A stretch of 64,000 nucleotides of DNA from Cydia pomonella (GCF_033807575.1 NC_084703.1:10168001-10232000), one strand, 5' to 3'. Shown: positions 12,690-25,866, counted from the stretch's first letter. The notes: generated by a model from the letters alone, not told the origin. Translations and numbers: made by a program.

Positions 12690-12790
12690 TAATAAAAGGC
12701 ATTAAAGTAGGTACACGAGTGTGGGTTTAAGAAACGAACGAAGTGAGTTTCTTAATAGGATCACACGAGTGTTTTAATGCCTAATTATGT
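12690..12790. repeat. palindromic dispersed repeat
   Basis: aaaggcattaaagtag on the left pairs with ttttaatgcct on the right, and the inner acacgagtgtg pairs with cacacgagtgt; the centre contains gaacgaagtgagtttctta. This is a style of dispersed repeat common in moth genomes. Confidence 0.45.
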
Positions 12791-12989
12791 ACAGTTACAT
12801 ACACTAATTTATCTACACACATATTATAAACTTCCTATGATTATATTCACTAACTCAAATTACAGGGCATCGTTGCACTCTTGGCGGAACTCGCGGATAT
12901 GTGGTGGTGTCACCGAAATATTTTTATTGCTCATTTTACACGAAACTTTTGCTATAGTTACTTTAAAACAACAAAACTTATTCGTTTTG

Positions 12990-13105
12990 TATGTATATAT
13001 GTATGCCACTTTATTGCACATAAACAGGTTAACATAAAACAAAAAAAAACGTTATGTACAAAGGCGAACTTATCCCTAAAAGGGATCTCTTCTAGCTAAC
13101 CTTTG
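12990..13105 (-). repeat. retroelement 3' tail repeat, minus orientation
   Basis: gccactttattgcacataaa followed by a purine run and gcgaacttatccctaaaagg resembles the complement of the tail repeat at 29480-29580 ('gtgtgcaataaagtttaaat'). The class is inferred from its shared end. Confidence 0.4.
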
Positions 13106-16100
13106 AGAAAATACGAAAGGATCAAACACTAACGGGTGAAAGACAAATCAATATTTACAGTAGCAATATGAGGATTCATTTTATACTTAAAATGAATTAA
13201 TAGATAAACTGTACGTCAAATGGCGGCAAATGAAAACTTTTTTGTGCATGTCTCGCATTCAAATTTTGTTTTAATTCAGGGTCAAACTAGAGACGAGTTC
13301 CGTATCATTCGATACAAACTAACATACAAGATATGCCACAATTGTATGCAATTGACATTTCATTTCTAACAAAAAGGCATCTCGACTGATATTAGAATAG
13401 AGGTCAAATGGACTTGCTTTTTTTTTCAGAGATGTTCCAAATTTGAAGTCATAACCTAATCGATTTTGATGTAGTTATGAAGCAATTACAACATCATCAC
13501 AGATAAGAAATTTGTTGTAACAAAACAGTTTATCGTAATGTTGGCCATTATTTACGGATTTTGAAGGCATCATAGAGGGTTTATGATATGTGTAATAAAA
13601 AGTAAAAAATCTGTAGAAAGATTGTTTTGGAGGCCTGAGAAAATAGCAAATGACCGAACTTATCTGGAATTTTATTTTGGCCAACGATGGACTTTAACAC
13701 CATGTATACCGACGCGTTTTCCGCTTATATTTTACAGAGGTACATGTTAGGTACCTACTTACGTTACCTACTTTCACCAAAATGAGGCTGGAGGCATGGG
13801 TAACGAGTAACGACCCGATATAAAGTACGCACGATTGTTATAACCCTTTGTTGTACTTTTGAGTTTAAGAAACACGACTGCCGCTATAAATATATTTCAT
13901 GTTATAATTGAGTTGCTGGAATTTTGCACGTTGTGAACCTGAATTAACCTACACCTACATCCTCGGGGACGCAAAAACAGAGACACTCAAGGCACATTTC
14001 CTTCATTCGGTTCTGGAGAACCTCAACTACTTTGGTCGTTAAAGCCAGTGACTATAATAATTTATTTTTACGGTTTGTTATTGATAGAGTTTTGATTTTT
14101 TTACTGTGTTTCATCATTAATACGGGAGTTGATCGTTTCTCAGTACATTTCGGATTTTTTAGTGAATGTTTATCTTCTGTCTTAGTGATTATGGTATCAT
14201 AATATGAACAAATTAGTACAACAAAAATATAATATAATAACATGCCATACATATGAATATACTTATTTTACTTATAATATAGGTATACACAAATAACGGC
14301 AAAACATATACTTAGAGCTTATACATACAATATGAATATTTCATTCTGCTAGCAAAAAATCACGTAAAGATTTTTTAAATGCAAACTTATTTTGAGCATT
14401 TTTGATGCTGTAGGGAAGTCCCTTCTGTACGGAAAACGAATTCGACAGTGTGATGAATAGATGAAGCATAACATTTTTTGAAGATTATAAAACATTATTA
14501 AGGAACTATAAGAAAACCCCGAATTTCTTTTTCAAAATATATTTAAGATAGTGAAAGAAAATCTCAGAACCCTTTTGTTAAGAAAAGCAACAGTCAACTA
14601 TTTGTGTCTGATATTTTCGTATATGTAGGTAGTTGGAAGACACGCGTATGTACCTAGTACATAGAATAGAAGCAACGTACCTACAATTCAAGTCCGATTG
14701 TAAAGTTTTTATTCAGAATTATTACGTAATAAAAGTCACTAGATGCTAGGAAGGTACAAAGTCAACTTCCTAAAATGCCGCATGCATACTAATTATGGAA
14801 TTCATTGCCAGCATTCGTGTACAATACGCTTTTGTTATTGTGCAACAAGCGTGAGCTGGGAAGAAAAAACGCAGCTAACTCCATACAGATTTGAACGAGG
14901 TGGGTTCTTTTTTAGTACCGTTAACTTTCAATGAACTTTTCTTTGCTTTGCAGACATAATTAAATTAACTACTATAAACTATTTAATTCTCATTTGCACT
15001 TTTTAAGGATAGGTATTGTGTAATTTTAGGCATTTGCAAGAACGTTAATTGGAGGATGGACTGGCAAGTGAAATTAATTAATAGAAGTTATTCATAACAA
15101 AACAGGTACATTATCCTATGCTATATAATAAGATATCTATTCTGTAGCAATTGTACTAAAAATGCCAATGAAGTATTAGAGCAGAAATTAGTTAGATAAT
15201 ATACGTAGGTACCTAAGTAGTTGTCCGTAGCTATTTTAGTTAGACTACGATAATTTAATATATACTTATTTACTCAACTCATTCCAAGCACTAAAACATA
15301 TCAACCTATTAAATGACTCATTGTACTAGCCCCGATGCGGTGGAATTCATCTAGTGATCATGATAAACAAGATTTGATTATATAAATAAATATTAATTAA
15401 TATTTTATTTATTTTCATATTTTTACACATGAAGATCAAAGAAGAAAATCGTTTTTTTTTCTCTTCGTTCATTTGTTATTTCTTGTATTTGAATTTTGTT
15501 ATTGTAGAATAATTCCATATTATAAAATTAAACTATATTAGTATAATTCTTAAACATTCATGATTTTATATCGAAATTTTTGTACAAATGGGAGTCTCGG
15601 AAAATGCTCTGACTTGTCGAGAACATATATGCATCGGAGATAGTAAGTAGATTTGTCATAAGTAGTGTATACACACGTTCATGTTTTGGTATAATTTTGA
15701 GGCCGAAAGCAAAGGTGATAGAAATGCTCTGATACAAAAATAGTATTGTAAAATTTCTGAATATTCTCAAAACAAGAACAAGACCACGATTTAGTGACAC
15801 CGAGGGGCTGTTAAATTAATGACAATAAGTGGATAAATAGGTATATGAACAGATTTAAGTAGAGTAATATATATTTGACCTTGACTGACTTGATTATACC
15901 TACGTAGTATGTACCTATGTTTTAAGATCGGGGTCACTACGTTTACTAGAAATTTTACGCCTGTCTACAGAGTGTGACGGAACCCTAAAACACTCGCAGT
16001 AGCGTTCACCGGACACGGTGGCTTTTACATACGTAGATACAGCTAGGACAATTCAACGCTGTCCCCCAGAGCTTCGTATGGGATACTAAAAATGGGTAGG

Positions 16101-16511
16101 TATTTTCATTTATGCTTAGTTTCCTAATTCATTTTATATACATCTAGCTTTGTGGTATTTTTAAAGCACAGAAATAATTGATAGTACTTTTAGGTACCTA
16201 AACCGGGGACGTCTTGGTAGAATGGCGCTCTTCCAAATTCCATACGAGACATACCTTTTATTAAGGTGTGCAATAAAGAGTGCCTATTCTATCTATCAAC
16301 TATATATCTGTATAGGCTTTTCTAAGGTAAAAATCTTTCCTTGTTTAATCCGCAACCTTTCATTTTTAGGGTTTATTGAAAAACGGTGGATTGGCTGTTT
16401 AGAGCAAGTAGGAGCAAAATATCGTCATTTTCGCAAAGAAAAAATAATTTATTGTTTACCTCTAGGTACTTCTGATCCTGTTTTCTCTCTGTATTGTTTT
16501 AAAGAGTGTGC
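13106..16511. other. gene-free AT-rich stretch
   Basis: No coding exon, RNA gene or structured repeat recognised. The short open frames lack motifs and splice context. Confidence 0.5.
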
Positions 16512-16742
16512 AATAATAGTTATTTACGATATGAGTGCAGAAAATAGGAAATTCGCAACGAGTGGTGATGAATTAAACACGACCGCAGGGAATGTTTTAA
16601 ATCGTCACGAGTTGCGAATTACCTATTCGCACGTGTATCGTACAACGTTTTACAGTACATATGGCTCTTTAAAGTTTCGACATATGCACGGAAAGTGCTC
16701 ATTCCCGCACGTATGCGGGAAAGTAGCACCATATGTACTGTA
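16512..16742 (+). repeat. dispersed repeat family R1, copy C
   Basis: Same orientation as copy A and more complete: tcacgagttgcgaattacct, then tcgtacaacgttttacagta, then cgggaaagtagcaccatatg. Its inner part 'tcccgcacgtatgcggga' is a local palindrome. Confidence 0.75.
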
Positions 16743-16756
16743 AAGAGTATTTTTAA

Positions 16757-16951
16757 CCTTTTGAACGCCAAGAGCCACTAAAGTGGTCGTGTGCTGTCGT
16801 GCCTACCACGCCAACGACCACTAAAGAGGTCATGGCAGACGCTGTCAAAGCAATTTTACTGTTGACAGATAAGGTTTAAATTCTTTTCTCAATAGTTGAC
16901 ATATTGGCGTGTATGCCACATTTTGATGCGAGGGAGAAAGCGTTGAAAAGG
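16757..16951. mobile_element. piggyBac-type MITE, 195 bp
   Basis: Flanked by TTAA at 16753-16756 and 16952-16955. Termini are ccttttgaacgcc and the complement of the right end agcgttgaaaagg (ccttttcaacgct). TTAA targets with CC-starting termini are the piggyBac hallmark. The interior has an imperfect palindrome (gaccactaaagaggtc against agccactaaagtggtc). No coding capacity. Confidence 0.65.
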
Positions 16952-16962
16952 TTAATACAGTT

Positions 16963-17347
16963 GATGAAACCGGAGGGTGGTCAACTCATCAATTAGGTCG
17001 TGAAGCCACTTCGTGTTTAGGCTCGTTTGACTCGTCTCAACAAGATCTTTGCCACAAGATGGTACTCAGGGTCTGATGATGAAGCCGGAAGGTGGTCAAG
17101 AGTACTCATCAACCAGATCGTGAATCCACTTCGTGTTTAGGCTCGTTTGATTCGTCTCAACAAGATCTTTGCTACAAGATGGTACTCAGGGTCTGATGAT
17201 GAAGCCGGAAGTTGGTCAGGAGTACTCATCAGCCAGATCGTGAATCTACTTCGTGTTTAGGCTCGTTTGATTCATCTCAACAAGATCGTTGACACAAGAT
17301 GGTACTCAGGTTCTGATGATGAAGCCGAAAGGTGGTCAAGAGTCCAC
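16963..17347 (+). repeat. 120-bp tandem repeat, about 3.2 units
   Basis: Units start at gatgaa(a/g)cc at 16963, 17078, 17198 and a partial at 17318. Period is exactly 120 between the second, third and fourth starts; the first unit is 5 nt shorter. Shared blocks include ttcgtgtttaggctcgtttg and acaagatggtactcaggg. Units differ by only a few bases. Confidence 0.85.
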
Positions 17348-17746
17348 CAGTACTAGAAACCAATTAATGTTTAGGCTTTCTGTCTAATCTTTTATACGAT
17401 GGATTAATGATTTATGATAGTATTGCTATCTTACTTCTAATAGCATTTTATAAATTTTGATTGCATTTTTGTGCCTGACTGACTTATAGATCAAAAACCT
17501 AACCCACTTCTAGGTGTATATAGAGACTTTTAGGTGTATATAGAGGGAAAAATCTGAAAACTGAATGATTGATAATTCGATGGAAAAAAATCATATATTA
17601 ATAATTATAAGATTAATTTAGACTTATAGATCAAAAACGTAACCCATTTCCAGATTACCTAGAACCTCAATATATGGCATCAAGTCTAATAGTCTACATT
17701 AGGCTGTACAAAGAAAAAAATCTCAAGACAAAATTTTTGACAACTG

Positions 17747-18311
17747 ACAGCGCGTTAGCGAGGGTCTTCTTTTGAACTTTGGCAAAACGGCTTTCATGAT
17801 GAATACTAGTAGTTTCTGTACAAAGAGTTATGATATCCCAACAAAAACATAACTGTGAAATGAGAGCCAAGTTCAATATTAAGAATATATAATAAGTGTC
17901 GTTGTTGACTCGCCGACAAAAAAAATTGAGATCTATATGGGTGCCAAGTTCTGTGGTGTCTAGAAAATCCTGAAATCATAAAGGTTTTGTCTTGGCTAGT
18001 TTTACATATAGGCTAGTATTACATATATTACATTTGTCTATGTTACTTTTCTAAAATTTGGTTTGTTGGTAAAAACCAGCTAAGTCAAATTCTTTATAAT
18101 TTCAAGTTTTTACACACCACAGAACTTCGCACTTAGATTTCAACTTTTTTGTCGGCGGACCAACAGCGATACATATTCTTAATATTGAACTTGGTTTTCA
18201 TTTCACAGTTATGTTTTTGTTAGGATATCATAACTTTTTGTATAGAAATTACTAGTATTCATCATGAGAGCCGTTTTGCCCAAGCTAAAAAGGAGACCCT
18301 CGCTAACGTGT
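17747..18311. mobile_element. foldback element, about 565 bp with about 270-bp arms
   Basis: The left arm starts acagcgcgttagcgagggtc and the right arm ends gaccctcgctaacgtgt. Arm-to-arm similarity continues through aaaacggct, catgatgaatactagta, gttatgatatcc, aacaaaaacataactgtgaa and ttcaatattaagaata almost to the centre near 18030. No coding content and no unambiguous target duplication. Confidence 0.75.
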
Positions 18312-18314
18312 CAT

Positions 18315-18693
18315 CCTTAAAACCTTAAGTCAGCTCATCTTACTTAAAGGAAACATTATTTTATTTTTGCAAAAAACAAAACTATATTCAAAGATTTTTT
18401 TAAATCCGCTTCTCTCGTCCGGAAATCGAACCGACTAAAAATTAAAAACATACCAAATGTAAAATTTCATGGATATTTTGTATGACAGACGAGTGTAAGA
18501 CCTAATGTTTCTTTACAACATTAACAGGAACTGTATCGACTAGAGAAATAAAATAGCAAGTTTTATTTTTAGGCTGGTCTATTCCCAGGCGACACAAGTG
18601 AATTTATAAAAAACTGTGAATGCAGTTTTGTTTCTTTTTAAAAATTAAATAATGTTTCCTTTAAGTAAAATGAGCTTACTTAAGGTTTTAAAG
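18315..18693. mobile_element. inverted-repeat element abutting the foldback, about 379 bp
   Basis: Left arm ccttaaaaccttaagtcagc then tcatcttacttaaaggaaac. The right arm holds the near-exact complement, gtttcctttaagtaaaatga then gcttacttaaggttttaaag. The interior is AT-rich and noncoding. It begins 3 nt after the preceding foldback ends, so one may have inserted at the edge of the other. Confidence 0.65.
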
Positions 18694-21600
18694 CACTTTC
18701 CCGCCACAGCCCAATAGATTTTTCCACACTGTATATTATATATTTAGTGCAATAGACTTTATAATTATGTACTAAATGAATTCATAAAGAATATATAATA
18801 ACGATAATATACAAAATTTATCGAAAGTTTTATTTTAAACCAACTAATGTTCTAAAGTTATGCATAAGTTGAGAAAGTATCAATACTGTTATAGCGGTCA
18901 CGTTGTTTCGTGCGCACCTGCATTAGGAGCCGGCGTTTGGTAACTGTGTAAAAGTCGTACCTTCGCGAGATTTAAAATCTATACCGGGCTCTTAATAGTC
19001 TTAATGCGACAAAAATGTGATCTTACTAGATTTCCATGTGTAAAAATTGTATTAATTTATTGTTTATATTTGCGTACATTTTTGAATAGCCTACTAAATT
19101 CAAAGTATCTAAGTCCTGAAAGTCCTCTATTTCTCGCAACCGGGTATCTTTCAGCTTCAGTAACAGGTCAGGTTCTGGCTTGGTGAAGTTTTTTTTTGAT
19201 ATTCCCTTTCTTATTGAATTTTTATTAGGGGTCCAATAAAAGTTCTTATGATATAATTTATGTATCTTTATTTTAATTATATAGGTACAAATTAACTACA
19301 ATTTTATTCAACCATACATTTAAAAATATTTAGTGAGAGCAGTTACAATACAACAGGAGCTATACAATAACACTCAGTACAATAAAATTAATAACGACTT
19401 TTTACTTGTAGATTCAAAAATCTTCTAAGATCAACAAATTTAATGTAATATGCATATTGCATCCATAAGATAAAGCGCTAGAATATAATGGAAAAACAAG
19501 TGCCTACAATCGAACACGCCGTCTCCGACGATAAACAGCTGCCAGACGCCAGGAATAGGGCTTTCTTTGCTCTCAAAATTATACGAGTATACCTATTTTT
19601 CTGTTTTTCCCTAAAGATGGGAATAAAAATACCAGCTCAGTGGTAACAACTGAAAAAAACTCGTCATGTTGGCTCGCTCGCTCCCTAAACTGTGTTTCAA
19701 TGTTTACTGGGCGCAGGAGACGAGCGCGCTCGAATAATAGAGAATATTACGCAAAATTGCGTAGGGGGCGCCACTAGCACAGAGGACCTACCACGAAACC
19801 CGAAAATTCATTATCTGCCTCTCTCACTCTTGCATATTTGAGCGATAGAGTGGCAGATAGCGTAATTTCGATTTGCGGGTTCCGCGGCAGGCCCTCTGTA
19901 AACAAACCACCTTAATACATCAATGATATAGTTATTCGTGACAAATTATCTGTGGAAACTTGTCAAAAACTGTTTGGCACAGTATGTATAAGTTGCTCTA
20001 TGGTTTACTTTAAGTACTAGTGCAGCACTCTGGCGCCAGAACATTGCACTAATACCCCCTATTCAGATAATACACTCACTAATGTATTTCTCATCGCAAT
20101 GGTCGCTAATGAAATGGCCAAATGCTACCAATACAAATGCAATTTTAATTTATCATGATAAATACTCCAAATACAATGAGATGGAATTAATAAAGTGGAG
20201 TTCAATAGAACTGGAAAATACCTAATGTACCTCTATCCTTTCCCGTTACTTTGTCCCAGAGATAAAAATCGGTCGAACATACAAAAACTACTATTGTGCC
20301 AAATTAATTCTAAAGAAAATGAACATGAAATCATACGATATATCATCATGTATATATCAGTAGGTATATAAATATTTTACATAATAATAATAATGGGCGA
20401 GGAATGTGACGACCCTATCACCCACTGGTTTTACCAGTGCCATCAGTCAATATAGGGCAGCTATTAAGGATTTGCTTATACTCGTATAATTTTTGTACTA
20501 TCATTCTGTTCTGGACTTTGGATGTACTTTCAGGTAGCCAGGTCTTTCTTGTAAACACATATCTCAATATGAGGGTAAAACAAAGTTACTTTCTGATAAA
20601 CTTCCAATTTTTTATTGTGATAGGTACAGAAATACTTCAATTTAGTGTGACATTACAATTTTGTCTATAGTATCGTAAAAGAGATTACAAAAATACGTTG
20701 AAAAACCGACTATTAAAACACTTGTATTTGATCATTCGCAGAATTCACCGAGTTGTCATTTAAAAATAACGCATATTGTAAATATTATAACCATTAACAT
20801 AACATGAAAATCGATTTATCATTAACATCTTTTAATATGAATTATTACGTTTTTTATGAGGAATTTTGTTTAGGTACCGGGTAAACAATACTTACATCGG
20901 CCCCGTCCAATGATTAGCCTGATTAGGTCATTTTCCTAAAAACGGAGCAATTTTCTATACTTTAGAGTCATTGGGTAGCTTACCCAAACACAAGGTTTAT
21001 GGAAATAACTAAACTAAAGTACAAGTAATTTCACATGTACTCAACTACTTCTACTGGATCGGTTCGAAAATGTATCGACCGTACTATGTTATGCATACAT
21101 TGTTAATTTTATAAGGCAAAAAAAAAAATTAAAACGGATCTGTAAGGAGAGTCGATACTGTTGCGTGGGATCACTACTCAGTAACTTATGATTATAACAT
21201 TTACAATTTTACACTCGAAGTGATTTATAGTGGTACATAAAATTGTAGATATTAAATAAAATGCAACTAAAGGCGATACATAGTGGCAACACCAGTTGAC
21301 TAGTTACAATCGTGTTACATCAAGACTCGCATTAATATAAAATTTTTGTAAATAAGATTTTTATATTAAAATATATCTGTGTTAAACCAGTTATTTTGCG
21401 AAGAAAACAAATAATAAAGATCTAAATTAATAAAAAAGATCGTAGTTAAACTCGGGAGATAACATTAAAAACGTGGTTTAAAGGCTGTTGGTAAACATTT
21501 CATCATGGCGGAATTGTTATTTGATTTAAAGACGTTTTTATGAATGATTTATAGATATGACGGATAAGTATTGATATTGATAATTCAAGGCATCAATTTA

Positions 21601-22546
21601 CAATTATTAATGAAATGCGTAGTATGTCTAATATTATATATTGTAAAGTTGTGACGTTAGATGAAAATATCCGTTATAATATGGATGTTTGCATCAGGTG
21701 TTGCCTGTTGAAGCTTAGTGGCGCCCTCCAAAAATTTATACAATTCTATGTAGCACTATAACATTGATACACACTGAATTCATTCGATTATAATCAAGAA
21801 CAGCTGCAAAGATTTAAATATAATAATAGTAAATAAATAGCGACATTAATACTTTGTATTAATCTCAATGACGATACAGAAACAGAACATGCAATACATT
21901 ATTAAGTAGTACTTCATGCATACAAACATATTACCGTGGCATATCACAACGAAGGCAGGTTCAAGCAAGGACCTTAATCAAACGGTATGTCATGTGTAGT
22001 CTGGGCCATTCCGTTGAGGTGCCATAATATGACACAATCGTTTTGCATCTTTCACAGAAGTGGTTTTCTTAAAAGTAACTCGACTGCCGCGTTCAGGGAA
22101 ATACAACGTTTCAGCTATTCTTAAGAGGGTAGCGGACGATGGCTTCTCCATACAAACGTAATCTACACTATAGAAAATATTTTTTCACAATGTATTATAT
22201 GTTAACTGTTTTATCAATTTTAGGGTTCCGTACCTCAGAAGGAAAAACGAACTATCTAGCTCAAATAAAAGGTCCTTGACTAAGCTCCTGCTTGACATGA
22301 AAAAGTGACAGAATGTGGTGAACCTCTGTGCCATGAGGTGATAAGTCGAATAACAAAATCTGACACATAGATCGTGTCATCGTCACTTGTCATATATCGT
22401 CGGGTAAAGTCGCAAATCTCTCAACTCCATTTCAAGTCATTAGGGATTTGCAGCCTTAGCCTACGATACCTAAACTTTCAAACCTCTTAACTCACCCGGA
22501 AAACTTACGAGGTCTGCGTCTATAATCAGCTCTAATGGTAGCGACG
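18694..22546. other. gene-free stretch with one MITE
   Basis: Apart from the MITE at 19780-19898 and a tail-repeat fragment starting near 22218 (agggttccgtacctcagaag), I see no gene or RNA. The small frames are unsupported. Confidence 0.45.
19780..19898. mobile_element. MITE, 119 bp
   Basis: Left end cagaggacctaccacgaaac; right end complement cagagggcctgccgcggaac. An inner pair (tatctgcc with ggcagata) closes the fold. The termini resemble those of the element at 54281-54392 (gagggcctaccgcgaa), so both may belong to one superfamily. Confidence 0.65.
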
Positions 22547-22695
22547 TACAGTCAACCAATTAGAATCCTAGGCCACTCTAGAACCTTGTCGCTTTAACTA
22601 CTAGATACTTGACACACATCACTCAATAAGCACTGTCGTAGAAGTCATTATAGCATGGTTCTATAGTGGCCTAGGAATCAAATTGGTTGACTGTA
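22547..22695. mobile_element. TA-flanked MITE, about 149 bp
   Basis: tacagtcaaccaattagaat then cctaggccact pairs with agtggcctaggaatcaaatt then ggttgactgta. The ends start and finish with TA, consistent with Tc1/mariner-type insertion. Confidence 0.65.
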
Positions 22696-22957
22696 CCTTC
22701 TATCATTTCTTCAATTACTAAGCACTGCACTTATTATCGTATGCAACTTAGATATGTTGTATACAGTTTTGCTTTTGCTTACATTATAAGGTCATTAGAA
22801 AACTCGGTATTATTACATATAATACTGCATAACAGTGACTTACCCACTTATATAATAAAAATTATAAACATATCCATAACTCATAAGTTTAACCGAACTA
22901 AGTTCCGTTATTTGTGCTTTGCAGTGAAGATAATTAAGTATTAATACATAACTTACA

Positions 22958-23190
22958 CCAGGGGGCCGATATTCGAATTTCGACCACTCGATTTCATGTG
23001 GCTATTGTGGCTCCCTTCAATATATCTCCACTACTAGGCATTTAAATTCTACTAATAAAATTGAAAACGAGTGGTCAATACCACTAGATTCTCAATTCTA
23101 TCGCTAGTATTTCAAAAATAGCATTTCGCCGATTTCCACAATTTTTCGAGTGTCGAAATCGAACGCTCAAATTTAAAAATCGGTCCCTGG
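22958..23190. mobile_element. inverted-repeat element, about 233 bp
   Basis: Left terminus ccagggggccgat and right terminus atcggtccctgg, with a further pair cgaatttcgaccactcg against cgagtgtcgaaatcg. The CAGGG-type ends suggest hAT, but no 8-bp duplication is visible. Confidence 0.55.
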
Positions 23191-24692
23191 TCATCATACT
23201 TAGTGATATAGCCTAGGCAATTTAAACATAATTAACAATAATAATATTAAAAACATATATTACTTTTACAATGATATTATAAGACTAAATAAATTGTTTT
23301 TTTATAATACGTAAACGTTACCGTGTGGATTTCACAGACATCGTTTTTTTACGAAATCAACCCGGCAACTCAATTACTTTTGCTATTTTGTTTATAAAAA
23401 TTGATTGAAAAAAGAGACGAATAACGAATATTTGGGTTAATTATACCCTTGTGAGTTGCTGATATTTATTAAATAGGACCGTAATAAGTACCTATTAATC
23501 AGATTCATCTAAAGAAAAATGAAATTAATAAAATCATAATATTAGTAATTTGCTTCCTAACAGCGATTCAAGAAGAGGGGAGTTAGGTGTTCAGTGTGAT
23601 TGTTATACTTATGCTTAATATTCCCAGGAAAGTTTGTGGTTTTTCAATAAAATTTTCTATCCACCAAACACTTGGAACTATTGATAATGTCAAGGTCCTG
23701 TTATTCAAGCTAAATATTCCGTTGATAATATTTCTTTACAGAACAGCTGATATCACATTAATTTCATATCTGTTTGTGATCTGTTTTCAACTCAATAATT
23801 ATAACGTTACGCTTAAGCGCAATCCTGCAAAAAAGACGGTATTTCGCTGGTCATATTTCGCGCAACAACAATTGACGTGAACAGGACTTTCAGCTTGAAT
23901 AAAAGGTCCTTGGACAATGCTAAATGGCTATTTACACGGTGCTAATTAGATTGAAAATAGACATTGAATGAAACTCACACAAATACGCTCGTCTTAACTG
24001 CACGGGACAAGAGAGGAATGTAAATTAACGTTCAGACTACCTATATCAACTAGGTTTTGGTACACGATTATTATTTTTCTTTTTTAATATAATATGAATA
24101 TTAAATTCTCTTGAGATTCGGTAAGTCTTAATGTAAAATTTAATTAGGAATGCTATATATATATTGGAAATTGGATAAAGGAATGTTATACACAACTTTA
24201 ACATTAACCAATAGAATAGAGGCAATGAAGGGCATTTTTTCGTACTCTTAGTAATTTTCATGTATATTTTACTATTCATAGTTCAGCGTATTCAGTAGGT
24301 ACCGAACGCACAGGCGAGCATTATATTGTAGTATCTGATTGATCGGTTGAATTGGTTGTACCGAATGATTCGGCAATGTAACACTCGCATGTCTTTAATA
24401 TCAATTTCCTCAGACAGTAAATTAGCTAGCGCGGTGTCTTCTCAGTAAAAGTCAGCTCAGTTTAACACTGATAAGTTTAGTTGAAGTGTGTAATTTATTT
24501 TTAATGATGAGCGTACAATTATTCGGCCCCAGCGAAACATTTAAGCGTATCAAAGAAAATAAGATAATAATTTATAACTTCTTAGTGTCTTACCAATATG
24601 AACTGACCTGAGTTTAGATCTATCTACAGTCGGATTCTCACCAGATCGCCTGTACGTACGTGTCCTACAAGTCGCCATAAGTTAATGACGTT
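23191..24692. other. gene-free stretch
   Basis: No gene recognised. Around 24310-24410 a weak inverted pair (ggcgagcattatattg against caatgtaacactcgc) may be a decayed MITE. Confidence 0.4.
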
Positions 24693-24848
24693 GCGTTGTA
24701 CAGCCAAGGTATTAAATATCGACACGGACAAAGTGCCAAAAAGATGTACACACTACTTTAATGTATATGTGTATAGGCAGTAAAGTAGTGTATACATATT
24801 TTTGGCACTTTGTCCGTGTTGTTATTTAATACATTGACTGTACAACGC
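24693..24848. mobile_element. palindromic MITE, about 156 bp
   Basis: Arms gcgttgtacag, tattaaata, cacggacaaagtgccaaaaa and actactttaatg pair with their counterparts across a short loop around 24770. A diverged relative lies at 59991-60118, sharing acggacaaagtgccg and the block atatttttggcactt. Confidence 0.7.
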
Positions 24849-25348
24849 GTTCCGCGCGTTCGTCGCCCCTATAGTATATAACTTATATAAGTGTGTTGAA
24901 GGCATTTTATAAGTGAAATAGCGATATCAGTCTTCAAGCTAAGGGAATGGATTTCAATAAAATAAGAGAAATAGTATAACTAACATTATACATAAATTAT
25001 GACTTAATTTTCACGAGGTATAGTCAGTAGGAAGATAATGCATTTGTGCACTGAGACTTTAACCTTAAAAGTATATGAGAGCATATAATTATTTAATACG
25101 ACACATAAATAAACTTAATTTGTCTCTCTAAGGAGTTGTCCTGTCTTTGTCACTCACGCGCAATTGATTGCTGTACGTGTGAGACGGTATAATCATATGC
25201 GAATAAGAAAGAGAGGTACGTAAAAATATAACTATTTTTTTAGGGTTCGGCGAGGGCCGTTAGACAACCTACGGAATTGAGGAGTAAAACGAGTAAATAG
25301 CGCCGACTAGTAATCTTGTCGGCGTTATAGTGGTGATCAAAACTCTTA

Positions 25349-25488
25349 CCCCCTTATTCATAAATGTGTACTAAAGTTACGATGCCGCTAATAATCGTTT
25401 GTCCCTTTCCGACGTATTGGTATGATGGAAATGGACAAACGATTATTAGCGGCATCGTAACTTTAGTACACGTTTATGAATAAGGGGG
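25349..25488. mobile_element. PIF/Harbinger-type MITE, 140 bp (copy 1)
   Basis: A near-perfect palindrome with ends cccccttattcataaa and its complement, flanked by TTA at 25346-25348 and 25489-25491. A 3-bp TTA/TAA duplication is the PIF/Harbinger signature. A second 140-bp copy is at 49957-50096. The arms carry gatgccgctaataatcg and its complement; the loop is ccgacgtattggtatgatgg. Confidence 0.8.
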
Positions 25489-25860
25489 TTAGTGAGTTCG
25501 TTACACATCTTATTCAATCATGGCATCTTTAGCCAGAGTGACGCAAAGAGTAATGCAGGAGAATCTTAAATCTGTATGGAAACTCGTGCCTACTAAAAAA
25601 GCCAGATACAGACAATAAAATATATAAAGATATTATTTAAATATTGAACACTTATTATTGGACGCAGAGCACGGCGTACATGTATATAAAATATATTGAA
25701 ACAGGGTGTACCTTCTCGCTAATTTTTTAGTCCGAATGTATCGTTTAGTATTTATATTTTTTGCCTTATTTTTCCTAGGTTAAAATTACATTGCAATACA
25801 CTTTCAAAGGGTAAGTAAAAGCGTTTACAAAACATTACATTGGGACCATAAATTATATGC

Positions 25861-25866
25861 TTTATT
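25861..25866 (-). terminator. candidate poly(A) signal of the DDAH gene
   Basis: TTTATT on the plus strand is AATAAA on the minus strand, about 390 nt downstream of the DDAH stop codon. The choice among similar AT-rich sites is uncertain. Confidence 0.3.

Noticed and set aside
12777..13099. Three overlapping frames of 60-86 codons
   Set aside because: They overlap one another on both strands within dispersed repeats; no motif or splice context supports coding.
16222..16743. 173-codon frame, the longest plus-strand frame near 16 kb
   Set aside because: Its second half is repeat R1 (copy C), and the first half has no motif; other R1 copies are not open in this frame.
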